In this document: piece by piece, positions 7,855 to 16,655 of the stretch | Layout of the letters: each line of letters begins with the position of its first letter | Position numbering within the stretch: the first letter of the stretch is position 1 | DNA from: Sterolibacterium sp964500605 | GTDB lineage: Bacteria; Pseudomonadota; Gammaproteobacteria; Burkholderiales; Rhodocyclaceae | NCBI GenBank assembly: GCA_964500605.1 | Contig: CAZCOS010000035.1 | Span: 1 to 21,968, forward strand | Reading direction: 5' to 3' | Length of the DNA stretch: 21,968 nt | Notes under the pieces: model-generated | The model's input: only the letters and a program-made list of their open reading frames with translations | What the model was told of the DNA's origin: nothing | Databases searched by the model: none | Program-made: the position numbers and the translations under genes

Positions 7855-8556
7855 ATGGGCCGAAGACCAAAAGCAATAAAACCCGGCAAACCCACCTTCG
7901 CCGCGCGCAACGTTGCGCCGGATCTTGGACCGCGTCTTCGCGACATCATACGATCTCGTGGTATTACGCTCCGCACCCTTGCGGAGCTCACCGGCATACC
8001 GATTGCGACGCTTTCCAAAGTCCAGAACAGCCGTGCGACTTTGAGTTACGCGCAGCTCACACATCTGGCCGGCGGTCTCGGTCTTGAAATCAGCGACCTC
8101 TTCACAACGCCCACGAAGGATGTGCGTACGGGTCGACGTGCGGTCACACGGCGAGGCCAAGGTCCCCGGGAAGCGACAGATCGATACTATTTTGAATTGC
8201 TCTGTGGCGAACTTTCCAACAAGAAGATGACCACAGGAATAATGGAAATCACCGCTCGAACGCTTGATGAGGCAGGCGGTCTCGTTGCACATGCAGGTGA
8301 AGAATTTGCGTATGTCCTGTCTGGTTCGGTAGAAGTCCATACTGAGGATTATCAGCCGACCCGACTCGATGTCGGCGACAGCATCTACATGGACAGCACC
8401 TCCGGTCATGCCTACATAAACGTTGGCGAAGAACGGGCCGCACGCGTAATGGCGGTCACCACTCATACATCATTCGTACCAAAACGGGCATCATCAAGCT
8501 TGCATGAACCCCAGAAGTCGCGCAGGGTTGTTGCACATGATTCGCTGGAGCATTGA
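7855..8556 (+). CDS. XRE-family transcriptional regulator with C-terminal cupin domain
   Basis: A regulator of 233 residues. Residues about 25-78 form a lambda-repressor-like HTH (LRDIIRSRGITLRTLAELTG, then IPIATLSKVQN). Residues about 125-215 form a cupin barrel with HAGEEFAYVLSGSVEVHTED and a GDSIYMDSTSGHAYIN segment, the two halves of a cupin. Proteins of this architecture sense small metabolites and control neighbouring catabolic genes. I start at the ATG at 7855 (MGRRPKAIKPG), which gives the usual short lead-in. An in-frame ATG at 7777 would add 26 residues and nearly abut the divergent SDR start. Neither has a strong ribosome-binding site. The last 63 bp overlap the 3' end of the convergent phosphotriesterase-family gene. 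Confidence 0.85.
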   Translation: MGRRPKAIKPGKPTFAARNVAPDLGPRLRDIIRSRGITLRTLAELTGIPIATLSKVQNSRATLSYAQLTHLAGGLGLEISDLFTTPTKDVRTGRRAVTRRGQGPREATDRYYFELLCGELSNKKMTTGIMEITARTLDEAGGLVAHAGEEFAYVLSGSVEVHTEDYQPTRLDVGDSIYMDSTSGHAYINVGEERAARVMAVTTHTSFVPKRASSSLHEPQKSRRVVAHDSLEH

Positions 8557-9687
8557 TTCAGAAATCCCTTCGGCAATAAATCGCGGCCAGAGGGTGTCAA
8601 TGATGTGAGCCATGCCCCACCCACCCCACGTGCGCTTTCCCACCTGATATGCTACGTCATGTGAAATCAGCAGCTGATCGCCGAAACCAGCATCGATGAG
8701 GAGCTTCAGTTCTTTGATCCGGCGCGAATCAGTTGGCAGCTGAATATACCGGTCACCGAACGCGAATACGCCCTCAGACCCAAACGTGTCGTACTCGAAC
8801 CAGAAGCCACGTTGCAACAGCTTGAACTGATAGTCCGGGTCGTCTCCAGATCCGTCTTGATGACAAAGTACCAAGCGCCGCGGATCACCTCCTTCGTCAA
8901 GGTAGGACCCGAGTATTCGATCGAGAGACTGTCGATACAAAGGCAAGATTCCCGACATCGAATGGATGTAGCACGGAGCGCCAGTCCGTTGCTGAGCGCG
9001 CCCTGCTGCGCGGACGCAGCGGAGCTCCAGTTCCGTAGCCTGCTCAACGGCAATCTCTCCGATTGCACCGCGCCGTATTCCTTCTTTGCCCCCAAACTCA
9101 ATGTCCTCGATGAGTCTCGCGGCAAGCGTGTCGACACTCGCCTTTCGAGCCCATGTCGGCAGGGAAGCATCAATGTAAAAGCCCGTAGACGCAATGACGT
9201 TCAGGCCAGTGCGCTCCGAAATTTGCTTCAACTTGTCGGGTCCAGGAGTCAACGGCGCAGGTGTAAGATCAACGATCGTTTGGCCTCCGACCTGTCGAAA
9301 ATATTCTGCCTCCCTAACCGCGTCCTCCACATCCAGATTCAATAAATTGATCATGTGTGCCGCAGGATGTCGAACAAGCCGCCACCGGTCTTCGAGCCTG
9401 AGCGGGGCCTTAAGCTCCTCCTCACCCCGAACAGGTGAATACCGGATGGAAAAATCAAGCAGAAGGTGCTCGTGCGGAAGCGTTACACCCAGGTTTCGCG
9501 CCGGTACCGGCCCTTTGACAGTCAGCGCATAGCGGGGCGAAGGGTTGATTGCTGCTGCAAGCTTCTGCGACGAAGGAATTCCAGTCAGAACAGCGGCACA
9601 TGCGGCCCCAACCAATCGACGTCGACACAAATCCGCCTCGTTATGCTCATCTGACTCGGATGCTTCTTGATCAGCTGTCCGCGACAT
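8494..9687 (-). CDS. Tat-exported phosphotriesterase-family (amidohydrolase) metal hydrolase
   Basis: A 397-residue member of the phosphotriesterase/lactonase branch of the amidohydrolase superfamily. Metal-site residues are complete: His72 and His74 in LPHEHLLLDF, Glu211 in GAIGEIAVEQ at the position of the bridging ligand, His242 in YIHSMSG, His276 in LCHQDGSG and Asp344 in ISHDVAYQ. Glu in place of the carboxylated Lys is seen in several homologues. The N-terminus has CRRRLVGAACAAVLTG, a twin-arginine-like signal, so export to the periplasm is likely. I start at the ATG at 9687, preceded by GGTGAGG; a start at 9729 would overlap the receptor gene. The gene begins 7 bp after the TonB-receptor stop, so the two are co-transcribed. 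The pair would import and hydrolyse a lactone, ester or amide; the substrate is unknown. Confidence 0.87.
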   Translation of the reverse strand: MSRTADQEASESDEHNEADLCRRRLVGAACAAVLTGIPSSQKLAAAINPSPRYALTVKGPVPARNLGVTLPHEHLLLDFSIRYSPVRGEEELKAPLRLEDRWRLVRHPAAHMINLLNLDVEDAVREAEYFRQVGGQTIVDLTPAPLTPGPDKLKQISERTGLNVIASTGFYIDASLPTWARKASVDTLAARLIEDIEFGGKEGIRRGAIGEIAVEQATELELRCVRAAGRAQQRTGAPCYIHSMSGILPLYRQSLDRILGSYLDEGGDPRRLVLCHQDGSGDDPDYQFKLLQRGFWFEYDTFGSEGVFAFGDRYIQLPTDSRRIKELKLLIDAGFGDQLLISHDVAYQVGKRTWGGWGMAHIIDTLWPRFIAEGISESMLQRIMCNNPARLLGFMQA

Positions 9688-9694
9688 TCGATCC

Positions 9695-11908
9695 TCACCA
9701 GTTAAACATGAACTCGCCACCCACCTCACGTGGTGGTGCCGGATCAGCGATTGAGTAGACGAACGCCATCAGATCCTCGTGGTGCATATAGTATTTCTTG
9801 TTTGTAAGATTGCGAGCGTACGCAGCTATCTGCCAACGCTTCGATTTGGGACCATACGCGATCCGCCCGTTTACGAGTGTAAGTGCGGGCTCAAAGTTGT
9901 ACGCGCTGTTAGGCGCGCCGTCATAATAGCTTGCTTTCCGTGAAGCATCGATCCGGGCACTCAGAAGTCCATCGTTGGCAAATGGCGAAGACAGCGGCAG
10001 ATCCAGGCGCAGGCCACCATTGCGGGTTACCGAAGGAACCCTTGGCAGATGGTCCCTGAGAGATACATCGGTGCCAGGAGCCAACCGGACGTAGTGTGCA
10101 CTTGTCGCGGTCGCACCGAACGTGATGGCAAACCAGTCTGTAATCACCGCCTCTGAATCCAATTCAAAGCCCTTGATTCTGGCGTCTGCCGGGTTAGCAA
10201 CGACGTTAGTCGTCACTTGCGTGACCGGGTCCACTACGTTGAGTGTTGTCTGGATATCCTTGTACTCAGTCCAGAAGGCAGCCATGTTGAGGCGCAATCG
10301 CCTGTCAAGAAGTTCGGACTTGTATCCAATCTCGTAGGTTGTCGCCTTTTCTGGCTCAAAAGCAATGAATGTAGTGCTCTGCGCACGGCCATTGAAGCCC
10401 CCACTCTTGAAGCCAGTGGCAATGGACGCATAACCAAGCTGATGCTGCGCCAATTCATACTGGAGTCCGGCTCGATATGTGAACGATGACCAGCGGTGGT
10501 CGAGTGGTGTCGGGGGCAACAGGTCCACGAAAAACTTGTTTGCGTAAACGTGGATGGTGTCCTGCTTTTGATCAACCGAATAGCGCGCCCCCAAGACCGC
10601 GCCTAGTTTGTCGGTTATCTGATATGTACCCTGCCCATATAAGGCATAGCTCTTGTTTGCTCCATCGTTGATGCTGTCTGTATCGTATCCATCCGGATTT
10701 TCGACAAAGGACAGAGGGAGATAGATGTCGCTGTAGATATTCTCCTTTAGGTAGTACAGGCCGGCAACCCAATCAAGTCGCTTGTCAAGTGACTTGCCGC
10801 TGAAGATGAATTCCTGCGATAGTTGATCATCCTTCTCGTGAACGGTCTGGTCTCCGATTCTCGAAGGAGCCGCGCTGAAGGCAAGCCCGGTATTCACTCT
10901 CGAATTTCGGTAGGCTGAAATGGACTTCAGTTGCGCTTCGGAACCAAGCTGCCACGTAACAGTTAAATTGGTGCCGTAAATATCTTCTCGGTCGCCAGGC
11001 TGGAAGACAGCATAGTTCGTATAGAGACTGGGCGACACCCACCGTTCATCGAAGGGCACTACTCCATTTGCTACGGCCCACTGGTTTTGCGGGTCGGTCA
11101 CAAAGGTATGTGGGTTGATCGACGGCACAATCGAGAACATGATTGGCTGACGTACGCGAGTGTAGTCTGCAGAGAAGTCGATTTGCACCATGTCGTTCGG
11201 CAGCCAAAGTGCCGCCAAGCGCGCAATCTGCTTGCCTTCGCCTCCGTAGAGACGTCCCGTCTCGAGACTTCGGCCGAAACCGTCCTGAGTCTTGTCGATG
11301 AAATTGAAGCGCAGCGCAAGCTTATCGTCCACTACGGGAATATTTAGCATAAGCCCGCCATCAAAACGCCGACGTTCTCCCGCACGCAAGAACGCGGTGC
11401 CTTCGTATCGAAAGGTTGGTGCCTTGGTGTAGACACTGATGGCGCCGCCAATTGTGTTCTTTCCGAAGAGCGTGCCCTGCGGGCCTCGCAAGACCTCGAT
11501 CCGATCAAGGTCCGTCAAATCCAGGAGTCCACCGGCAGTGCGCGCAATAAAAACGCCGTCAACATAGACTCCAACGCCCGGGTCGTTCGTGTTAATGAAA
11601 TCATTCTGACCAATACCGCGAACATAGAAACTCGCGTTACCACCACCTTGATCAGACGGCGTGAATTGGACGCCCGGCACCTGAGTCCCAATGGATCCAA
11701 GGTTGCTTAACGAGCGGCTCTGAGCCATTTCTCCGGAAAGCACGCTTACCGAAATGGGCACATCCTGAAGGGGTTGAGTTCGCTTCTGCGCTGTTACAAC
11801 AATTTCTTCCAGTTCGGCGCCGACAGCGGCCGATATCGACAATCCTGCAGCGACACCTGCCAAAACAAGAAGACGTATGAAACGAGCCGGTCGGTAAATC
11901 ATCTTCAT
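9695..11908 (-). CDS. TonB-dependent outer-membrane receptor
   Basis: A receptor of about 737 residues. Residues 1-31 form a signal peptide (RFIRLLVLAGVAAGLSISAA, cleavage near AVGA/ELEE). A TonB box, EEIVVTAQKR, follows at 34-43. The plug domain includes DVPISVSVLSG, FYVRGIGQNDF, GVGVYVDGVF and RIEVLRGPQGTLFGKNTIGG. The beta-barrel follows and ends with an aromatic residue (EFMFNW), as outer-membrane proteins do. The sequence resembles receptors of sphingomonad or other substrate-scavenging bacteria rather than classical siderophore receptors, so an aromatic ligand is plausible. I start at the ATG at 11908, preceded by AAGGGGAG; ATGs at 11902 and 11941 are alternatives. It is the first gene of a two-gene operon with the exported hydrolase and has a recognisable promoter at 11992-12020. 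Confidence 0.93.
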   Translation of the reverse strand: MKMIYRPARFIRLLVLAGVAAGLSISAAVGAELEEIVVTAQKRTQPLQDVPISVSVLSGEMAQSRSLSNLGSIGTQVPGVQFTPSDQGGGNASFYVRGIGQNDFINTNDPGVGVYVDGVFIARTAGGLLDLTDLDRIEVLRGPQGTLFGKNTIGGAISVYTKAPTFRYEGTAFLRAGERRRFDGGLMLNIPVVDDKLALRFNFIDKTQDGFGRSLETGRLYGGEGKQIARLAALWLPNDMVQIDFSADYTRVRQPIMFSIVPSINPHTFVTDPQNQWAVANGVVPFDERWVSPSLYTNYAVFQPGDREDIYGTNLTVTWQLGSEAQLKSISAYRNSRVNTGLAFSAAPSRIGDQTVHEKDDQLSQEFIFSGKSLDKRLDWVAGLYYLKENIYSDIYLPLSFVENPDGYDTDSINDGANKSYALYGQGTYQITDKLGAVLGARYSVDQKQDTIHVYANKFFVDLLPPTPLDHRWSSFTYRAGLQYELAQHQLGYASIATGFKSGGFNGRAQSTTFIAFEPEKATTYEIGYKSELLDRRLRLNMAAFWTEYKDIQTTLNVVDPVTQVTTNVVANPADARIKGFELDSEAVITDWFAITFGATATSAHYVRLAPGTDVSLRDHLPRVPSVTRNGGLRLDLPLSSPFANDGLLSARIDASRKASYYDGAPNSAYNFEPALTLVNGRIAYGPKSKRWQIAAYARNLTNKKYYMHHEDLMAFVYSIADPAPPREVGGEFMFNW

Positions 11909-11941
11909 TCTCCCCTTGCCAGGCCCCAATAGAGCGATCAA

Positions 11942-12498
11942 ACCAGGATTCAGAACCGCCGGGCCTCATCAATTTGCTACATTGGCATCTCCTTATAGCA
12001 ATTTTGTTTCTAATGAGCAACTTCATTTGTCACTTCCGAACTGGATTGAAACCGGCCGTTTGCCGCAGTCGGCATGCCTCCAAGATCAAGCACACATATT
12101 GAGCAATGTCTCATTGTTCCATCGGACCGGAACATCTGGGCAGATTCCTCTTCGAATCAAGCGCTTTTGCGGACGAACTTCGTTTCAAGACGCCGCAACC
12201 CGATACGCACCTTCTGGACCATCCGCCGATTATTCGCGCAGCAACTCCGGCGATAGGGCGTCGCATCTCTTCAGTCGCAAGGGCCCAATGCCCAACTTGT
12301 GCGTCGATTCTCATGAGCCATTCGCGATGTCTCAGAAGGGCTCAGCCTGACCGGCTGAAGCTGCACTTCCACTTTTCCACGCGGGCGTTTCATTTTCGCA
12401 ATATATTTGCCAAACGGAATCATCTCGGTATGCTTGGGACCGAGTCCGGCTTGACTCGTCTCGCTTACTCATCCATCGAAGAAACTCAGGATCCTGTG
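11942..12498. other. Intergenic region between TonB receptor and kynureninase, no convincing gene
   Basis: About 560 bases separate the divergent receptor operon and kynureninase. The frame of kynureninase is open back to 12106, but the translation of 12106-12498 has no recognisable domain, is rich in Arg, Ser and His, and has no good start signal; another plus-strand frame is open from 11916 to 12350. I treat both as non-coding. The region holds the receptor promoter at 11992-12020. No clear kynureninase promoter was found; the best AT-rich patch is around 12392-12412 (CAATATATTT). A decayed gene or a small regulatory RNA cannot be excluded. Confidence 0.5.
11992..12020 (-). promoter_or_regulatory. 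Sigma70-like promoter of the TonB receptor-hydrolase operon
   Basis: On the minus strand, TTGCTC (12015-12020), a 17-bp spacer and TATAAG (11992-11997) form a good vegetative-type promoter. It would start transcription near 11985, giving a leader of about 75 bases before the receptor ATG at 11908. Just after the -10 box is AAGGAG followed by a tiny reading frame (ATG CCA ATG TAG), whose meaning is unknown. Confidence 0.55.
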
Positions 12499-13740
12499 AT
12501 GGCAAATTGGACAATTGAACAAATTCGGGAATTGGATGCGAGTGATCCGCTACGCGCATTTCGACTGCAATTTGAGATGCCTCCAGGCATCGTCTACCTG
12601 GACGGAAATTCTCTTGGAGCGCTGCCCAAAGCCACTCTCCCAAGAATACGCGACGTCGTAGCCTGTGAGTGGGGCAATGGCCTCATTGGAAGCTGGAATC
12701 GGCATGATTGGATCAACTCGTCACTGACTGTGGGACGAAAAATCGCTGGACTTATTGGCTCACCACCGGATGACGTAATAGTAACAGACACCACTTCAGT
12801 GAATCTTTTCCGTCTTGCGCTGACTGCGCTTGCCTTGAATCCTGGTCGCAATGAGATTCTCTCAGAGGCGGGGAGCTTTCCGACCGACCTGTATGTGTGT
12901 GAGGGCGCCGTTCGCGCATTTGGACGTGGAAGTCGCTTGACTGTGGTCCCTCGAGACCAGATAACCGGGGCAATCAGCCAGTCCACTGCACTCGTTCTCC
13001 TTTCACATGTGCATTACACGACTGGCAGCATCTTCCCGATGACTGAAATCACGGCTGCCGCACATTCGCGAGGTGCGATGATTCTGTGGGATTTGAGCCA
13101 TAGCGCTGGCGCAGTACCGGTAAATCTCGCGGACTCCGATGCCGACTTTGCTGTCGGCTGCGGTTACAAATATCTGAACGGCGGACCGGGTGCTCCAAGT
13201 TATCTCTACGTCGCGAAGAGACTCCAGCAGAACGCCACCAATTTCATCTCTGGGTGGCATGGCCACGCAAATCCCTTTAGCTTCGTCGACGACTACACTC
13301 CAGCCCCTGGAATCCGTCGATTTCTCACCGGCACACCATCCATCATCGCAAATGCTGCACTCGAAACTGGAGTGAATATTCTCATCGAAGCCGGAATGGA
13401 CCGTATCGTAAAAAAGTCCCGCATGTTAACCAGCCTCTTTATAGATCTTGTCGACTCGTATTGTGCGGGATACGATCTGGTGCTCGTAAGCAGTCGTCAG
13501 GCTGAACATCGCGGAAGCCAGATCTCGTTCGCCCACCCCCAAGGCTACAAGATCATGCAAGCATTGATTAGCATGTCTGTCATTGGAGACTTCCGTGCTC
13601 CTGATATCCTGCGATTCGGGTTCTCTCCGCTATATTCACGATTCGAGGACGCGTGGATTGCAGTCATGACCTTAAGGGAGATTCTCCGGACTGGCGCTTG
13701 GCGCGACCCGCGATTCGCAGTTCGCGCAGCTGTCACATGA
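12499..13740 (+). CDS. kynU: Kynureninase (L-kynurenine hydrolase)
   Basis: A 413-residue PLP enzyme of the usual kynureninase length that splits L-kynurenine into anthranilate and L-alanine. Strong family signatures are present: IVYLDGNSLGALPKAT (32-46), VIVTDTTSVNLFR, FPTDLY (128-132), ILWDLSHSAGAVPV with Asp198 for the PLP pyridine nitrogen, and VGCGYKYLNGGPGAPSYLYV with Schiff-base Lys224. GSQISFAHPQGY and VIGDFRAPDILRFGFSPLY lie near the C-terminus. I start at the ATG at 12499, preceded by CAGGA at 7 bp; the longer open frame adds sequence foreign to the family. It heads a plus-strand operon with an MFS transporter and an aryl-CoA ligase. No tryptophan dioxygenase or formamidase is nearby, so kynurenine or a derivative probably arrives from outside or from another locus. 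Confidence 0.93.
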   Translation: MANWTIEQIRELDASDPLRAFRLQFEMPPGIVYLDGNSLGALPKATLPRIRDVVACEWGNGLIGSWNRHDWINSSLTVGRKIAGLIGSPPDDVIVTDTTSVNLFRLALTALALNPGRNEILSEAGSFPTDLYVCEGAVRAFGRGSRLTVVPRDQITGAISQSTALVLLSHVHYTTGSIFPMTEITAAAHSRGAMILWDLSHSAGAVPVNLADSDADFAVGCGYKYLNGGPGAPSYLYVAKRLQQNATNFISGWHGHANPFSFVDDYTPAPGIRRFLTGTPSIIANAALETGVNILIEAGMDRIVKKSRMLTSLFIDLVDSYCAGYDLVLVSSRQAEHRGSQISFAHPQGYKIMQALISMSVIGDFRAPDILRFGFSPLYSRFEDAWIAVMTLREILRTGAWRDPRFAVRAAVT

Positions 13741-13797
13741 CATGATGCTGCGCACAGAGTTGCGGCTCGACCCCTGCCACGCAATGGCACCACTGAG

Positions 13798-14985
13798 ATG
13801 GATCATCACATGACGAGCACTGCCCCCCCATCCAGGCTATCGGAATCCCTTCGCACTTGCCACGTCGGCCGGGAATATTCGGCAATCATTTCTGACGCAA
13901 CCCTCGGTGAATACAGTCTACTGATAATGCCGTTCATCATGACCGCAATGATCAGTGGCTATCATGTCAGCGAATCGCATGCCGGCAATCTCGTTTCCGC
14001 ACAGTTGATCATGATGGGCATTGCAGGAATAGCAGTATCGCATATGCTCCGGAGACTGGCAGCGCGTGTCATTGTTACTTTTTCTGCTTTCATGGTCATT
14101 GTCGCAAATGCTCTCTGCGCAATGGGCACCGACGACACGCTGCTTTTCGTTGGCAGATGCCTGACTGGGCTCGGTGAAGGATCATTGATGGCGGCTGCAG
14201 GTGCAATTGCTGCGGGCGTCGCAAATCCCCACCGCCTCTACTCTCTTCTTGGCGTCGTCATTGCGGCAGTCGCCGCGGCCGCACTCGTCGCCACCCCATA
14301 TTTTATTGCCCACTACGGACCCCTCGGCGTGTTCTGGTTGCTGGCCGTCGTTCCGATTATCGCACTTGCATCCCTTCGCTGGTTGCCAGATCGAACACGG
14401 ATTCCAGCTGTATCGTCAGCGGGTAGGCCGCTGCGAACTGCTGCAGCGTCTTCAATCCTCCTTTCGTTCGCACTACTATGGACCGGAGCAAGCGCGCTCT
14501 GGGTATTCGCAGAACTGATCGGCACCCATGGGGGACTCTCCCCTGCCCAAGTCGGCACTTATCTCGCGATTGGACAGATTGTCGGCCTTTTGGGCCCAAT
14601 TGCAGCGAACCAGTTCGGCGATCGGATTGGACTTCGCGCTTCAATTGTGTCGGGAAACCTGGTCATGGCCACAGCAGGCCTGCTTATGGTGTTCGGCCCG
14701 GGATGGTTGAGCTACTGTTTGGGTGCGACATTCCTTTCAGTTGCCGTGATGTTTCTGGCCCCTTGCTATCGGACCCTCATGGCACGGCTCGACGGATCAG
14801 GCCGCATTGTCGCAACGTCAGTTGCGTTCTACACATTTGGATTTGGGGCTGCACCCGCCGTAGTCGGCATGATGCATGTTGGCGGTTCCGCGTACGGCGA
14901 TGCTGCTCTATTTGCCGCAGCCGCGTTTTCAATCAGCGCGATGCTCGTCTTTACGGTCAAGGTTCCTGCCAATAAAGCAGCCTGA
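13798..14985 (+). CDS. MFS transporter
   Basis: A hydrophobic protein of 395 residues with about 12 predicted membrane helices, typical of the major facilitator superfamily. A helix pair near the N-terminus (LLIMPFIMTAMISGYHVSES) is followed by a TGLGEGSLMAAAGAIAAG segment around helix 4. A second-half loop, NQFGDRIGLR, corresponds to the repeated MFS loop motif. It lies 57 bp after kynureninase and 14 bp before the CoA ligase, so it probably carries the pathway substrate or product (kynurenine, anthranilate or a related aromatic acid) across the inner membrane. Direction of transport cannot be inferred. I use the ATG at 13798; one at 13810 is possible, and neither has a strong ribosome-binding site. 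Confidence 0.85.
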   Translation: MDHHMTSTAPPSRLSESLRTCHVGREYSAIISDATLGEYSLLIMPFIMTAMISGYHVSESHAGNLVSAQLIMMGIAGIAVSHMLRRLAARVIVTFSAFMVIVANALCAMGTDDTLLFVGRCLTGLGEGSLMAAAGAIAAGVANPHRLYSLLGVVIAAVAAAALVATPYFIAHYGPLGVFWLLAVVPIIALASLRWLPDRTRIPAVSSAGRPLRTAAASSILLSFALLWTGASALWVFAELIGTHGGLSPAQVGTYLAIGQIVGLLGPIAANQFGDRIGLRASIVSGNLVMATAGLLMVFGPGWLSYCLGATFLSVAVMFLAPCYRTLMARLDGSGRIVATSVAFYTFGFGAAPAVVGMMHVGGSAYGDAALFAAAAFSISAMLVFTVKVPANKAA

Positions 14986-14999
14986 CGGGAATAAGGCTA

Positions 15000-16655
15000 A
15001 TGTCAGTTGAGAGCAATAACGATGAACGACATTCGTCTTTCCGATACAAGATGATTGCACCAACATCACACGTCGATACGTTCGCGCAGGATCATCTACC
15101 ACCTGCAACGGAATGGCCCCAGTTCAACTTCAGCTCGCCGCACATCATGTATCCAGATCGGTTAAACGCGGCGTGCAAACTGCTCGATGACGCAATCGCT
15201 GAAGGTCACGGGTCGAGAACGGCCATTTTGGAATCTGGATCAAGCTGGACATATTCTGATCTGCTCAGAGCGAGCGACGAAGTTGCGCATGTTCTTGTAC
15301 ACGAGGAAGGACTCGTGCCAGGCAATCGTGTTCTATTGATGGCCTCCAATTCGAGAATGCTTGCCGCATCGTGGTTGGCCGTATTGCGCGCCGGCGGAAT
15401 TGCGGTAACTGCAATGCCGCTACTGCGTGCACACGAGCTTGGACAGATCGCGATCAAGGCAAGGATTGATCACGCTCTATGTGATTCCAAGGCGCTGCCA
15501 GAGGTAAGGCAATCTGCCACTCAGACGGGATTTCTTGGTCGAATTCGCGCATGGGGAAACGGTGACTTGGAAAAGTCAATGACTTCTTACACCCAATCGT
15601 TTCGCCCAATCGACACCGCAATTGATGATGTCGCAATCATTGCGTTTACATCGGGGACAACCGGGACGCCGAAAGCGACAATGCACTTTCATCGAGACAT
15701 ACTGGCGATGGCTGATATAGTCGGGCGGTCACTCTTGCACACGTCACTTGACGACGTATATGTTGGCAGCCCCCCGCTCGGATTCACATTTGGACTCGGC
15801 GCACTTCTTGTATTCCCACTGCGCTTTCGTGCTGCTGCAGCCTATGTATCACGTCCAACAGCTGATTCGCTTCTTGGTGCAATTGAGCAACACCGAGCCA
15901 CTGCGCTGTTCACTTCCCCAACCATGTACCGGACACTGATCGATGTACTACCCCGGTTCAATACAACGAGCTTACGGCGCTGCATTTCTGCAGGCGAGCC
16001 GCTGTCACGCGCAACGTCCGATTCATGGCACAAAGCGACCGGGATCCGGTTGACAGACGGAATCGGGTCGACTGAAATGATCCACATCTTCATTGGTGCT
16101 GATGGCGCCGAGGCGAAGCCCGGCGCCACCGGCAAACCATTGCCTGGATACGAAGCGGTTGTATTGGACATCCACGGGAAGCCACAGACTATTGGATCTG
16201 GCCGATTGGCGGTCAGGGGGCCGACTGGATGTCGCTACTTGGATGACCCACGCCAGAAAGATTACGTCAAGGATGGTTGGAACGTGACAGGTGACCTTTA
16301 CCGGATAGACCAAGATGGCTATTTTTGGTTCGAGTCTCGAAGTGACGACATGATTATTTCATCAGGGTACAACATCGCAAGCCCCGAAGTTGAATCTGCC
16401 CTTCAAAGTCACGAAGCCGTACTTGAATGTGCAGTAATAGGTGCACCTGACCCGGTACGTGGTCAGATTGTCAAAGCGTATGTTGTATTGCGGTCTGGAT
16501 GGTCGCCAAGCGAGCTACTTGTCACGAGGCTTCAAAACTTTGTAAAGGCGCAGATCGCGCCTTACAAGTATCCACGAGCAATCGAATTCGTGGATTCACT
16601 GCCAAAGACGCCCACCGGAAAAATCCAGCGACATATCCTGCGCACTATCGCATAA
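15000..16655 (+). CDS. Aryl-CoA ligase, probably 2-aminobenzoate (anthranilate)-CoA ligase
   Basis: An AMP-forming acyl/aryl-CoA synthetase of 551 residues with all core motifs: the P-loop FTSGTTGTPKATMHFHRD (216-233), GIGSTEM (355-360), TGDLYRIDQDGYFWFESRSD (430-449), and the catalytic Lys541 in LPKTPTGKIQRHIL. The N-terminal SHVDTFAQDHLPPATEWPQF followed by YPDRLNAACKLLDDA is the pattern I associate with benzoate/2-aminobenzoate-CoA ligases. It sits two genes after kynureninase, whose product is anthranilate, so the natural reaction is anthranilate + CoA + ATP to anthraniloyl-CoA + AMP + PPi. The ATG at 15000 is preceded by AAGG. The enzymes that dearomatise 2-aminobenzoyl-CoA are not in the window. 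The family is certain; substrate choice is moderately supported. Confidence 0.85.
   Translation: MSVESNNDERHSSFRYKMIAPTSHVDTFAQDHLPPATEWPQFNFSSPHIMYPDRLNAACKLLDDAIAEGHGSRTAILESGSSWTYSDLLRASDEVAHVLVHEEGLVPGNRVLLMASNSRMLAASWLAVLRAGGIAVTAMPLLRAHELGQIAIKARIDHALCDSKALPEVRQSATQTGFLGRIRAWGNGDLEKSMTSYTQSFRPIDTAIDDVAIIAFTSGTTGTPKATMHFHRDILAMADIVGRSLLHTSLDDVYVGSPPLGFTFGLGALLVFPLRFRAAAAYVSRPTADSLLGAIEQHRATALFTSPTMYRTLIDVLPRFNTTSLRRCISAGEPLSRATSDSWHKATGIRLTDGIGSTEMIHIFIGADGAEAKPGATGKPLPGYEAVVLDIHGKPQTIGSGRLAVRGPTGCRYLDDPRQKDYVKDGWNVTGDLYRIDQDGYFWFESRSDDMIISSGYNIASPEVESALQSHEAVLECAVIGAPDPVRGQIVKAYVVLRSGWSPSELLVTRLQNFVKAQIAPYKYPRAIEFVDSLPKTPTGKIQRHILRTIA

Noticed and set aside
12106..12498. Extending kynureninase upstream by 131 residues
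   Set aside because: Kynureninases begin close to the LDGNSLG region as the product from 12499 does. The extra segment has no similarity I recognise, and a good ribosome-binding site precedes 12499.
13775..13789. Small inverted repeat TGCCA-CGCAA-TGGCA between kynureninase and the MFS gene
   Set aside because: A 5-bp stem is common by chance, has no T-run, and lies within an operon.
5336..16655. A PQS/alkylquinolone-degradation (HOD/AqdC-type) cluster
   Set aside because: The alpha/beta hydrolase has a normal GWSMG elbow and hydrolase-like C-terminus instead of HOD-type features, and no quinolone monooxygenase is present.
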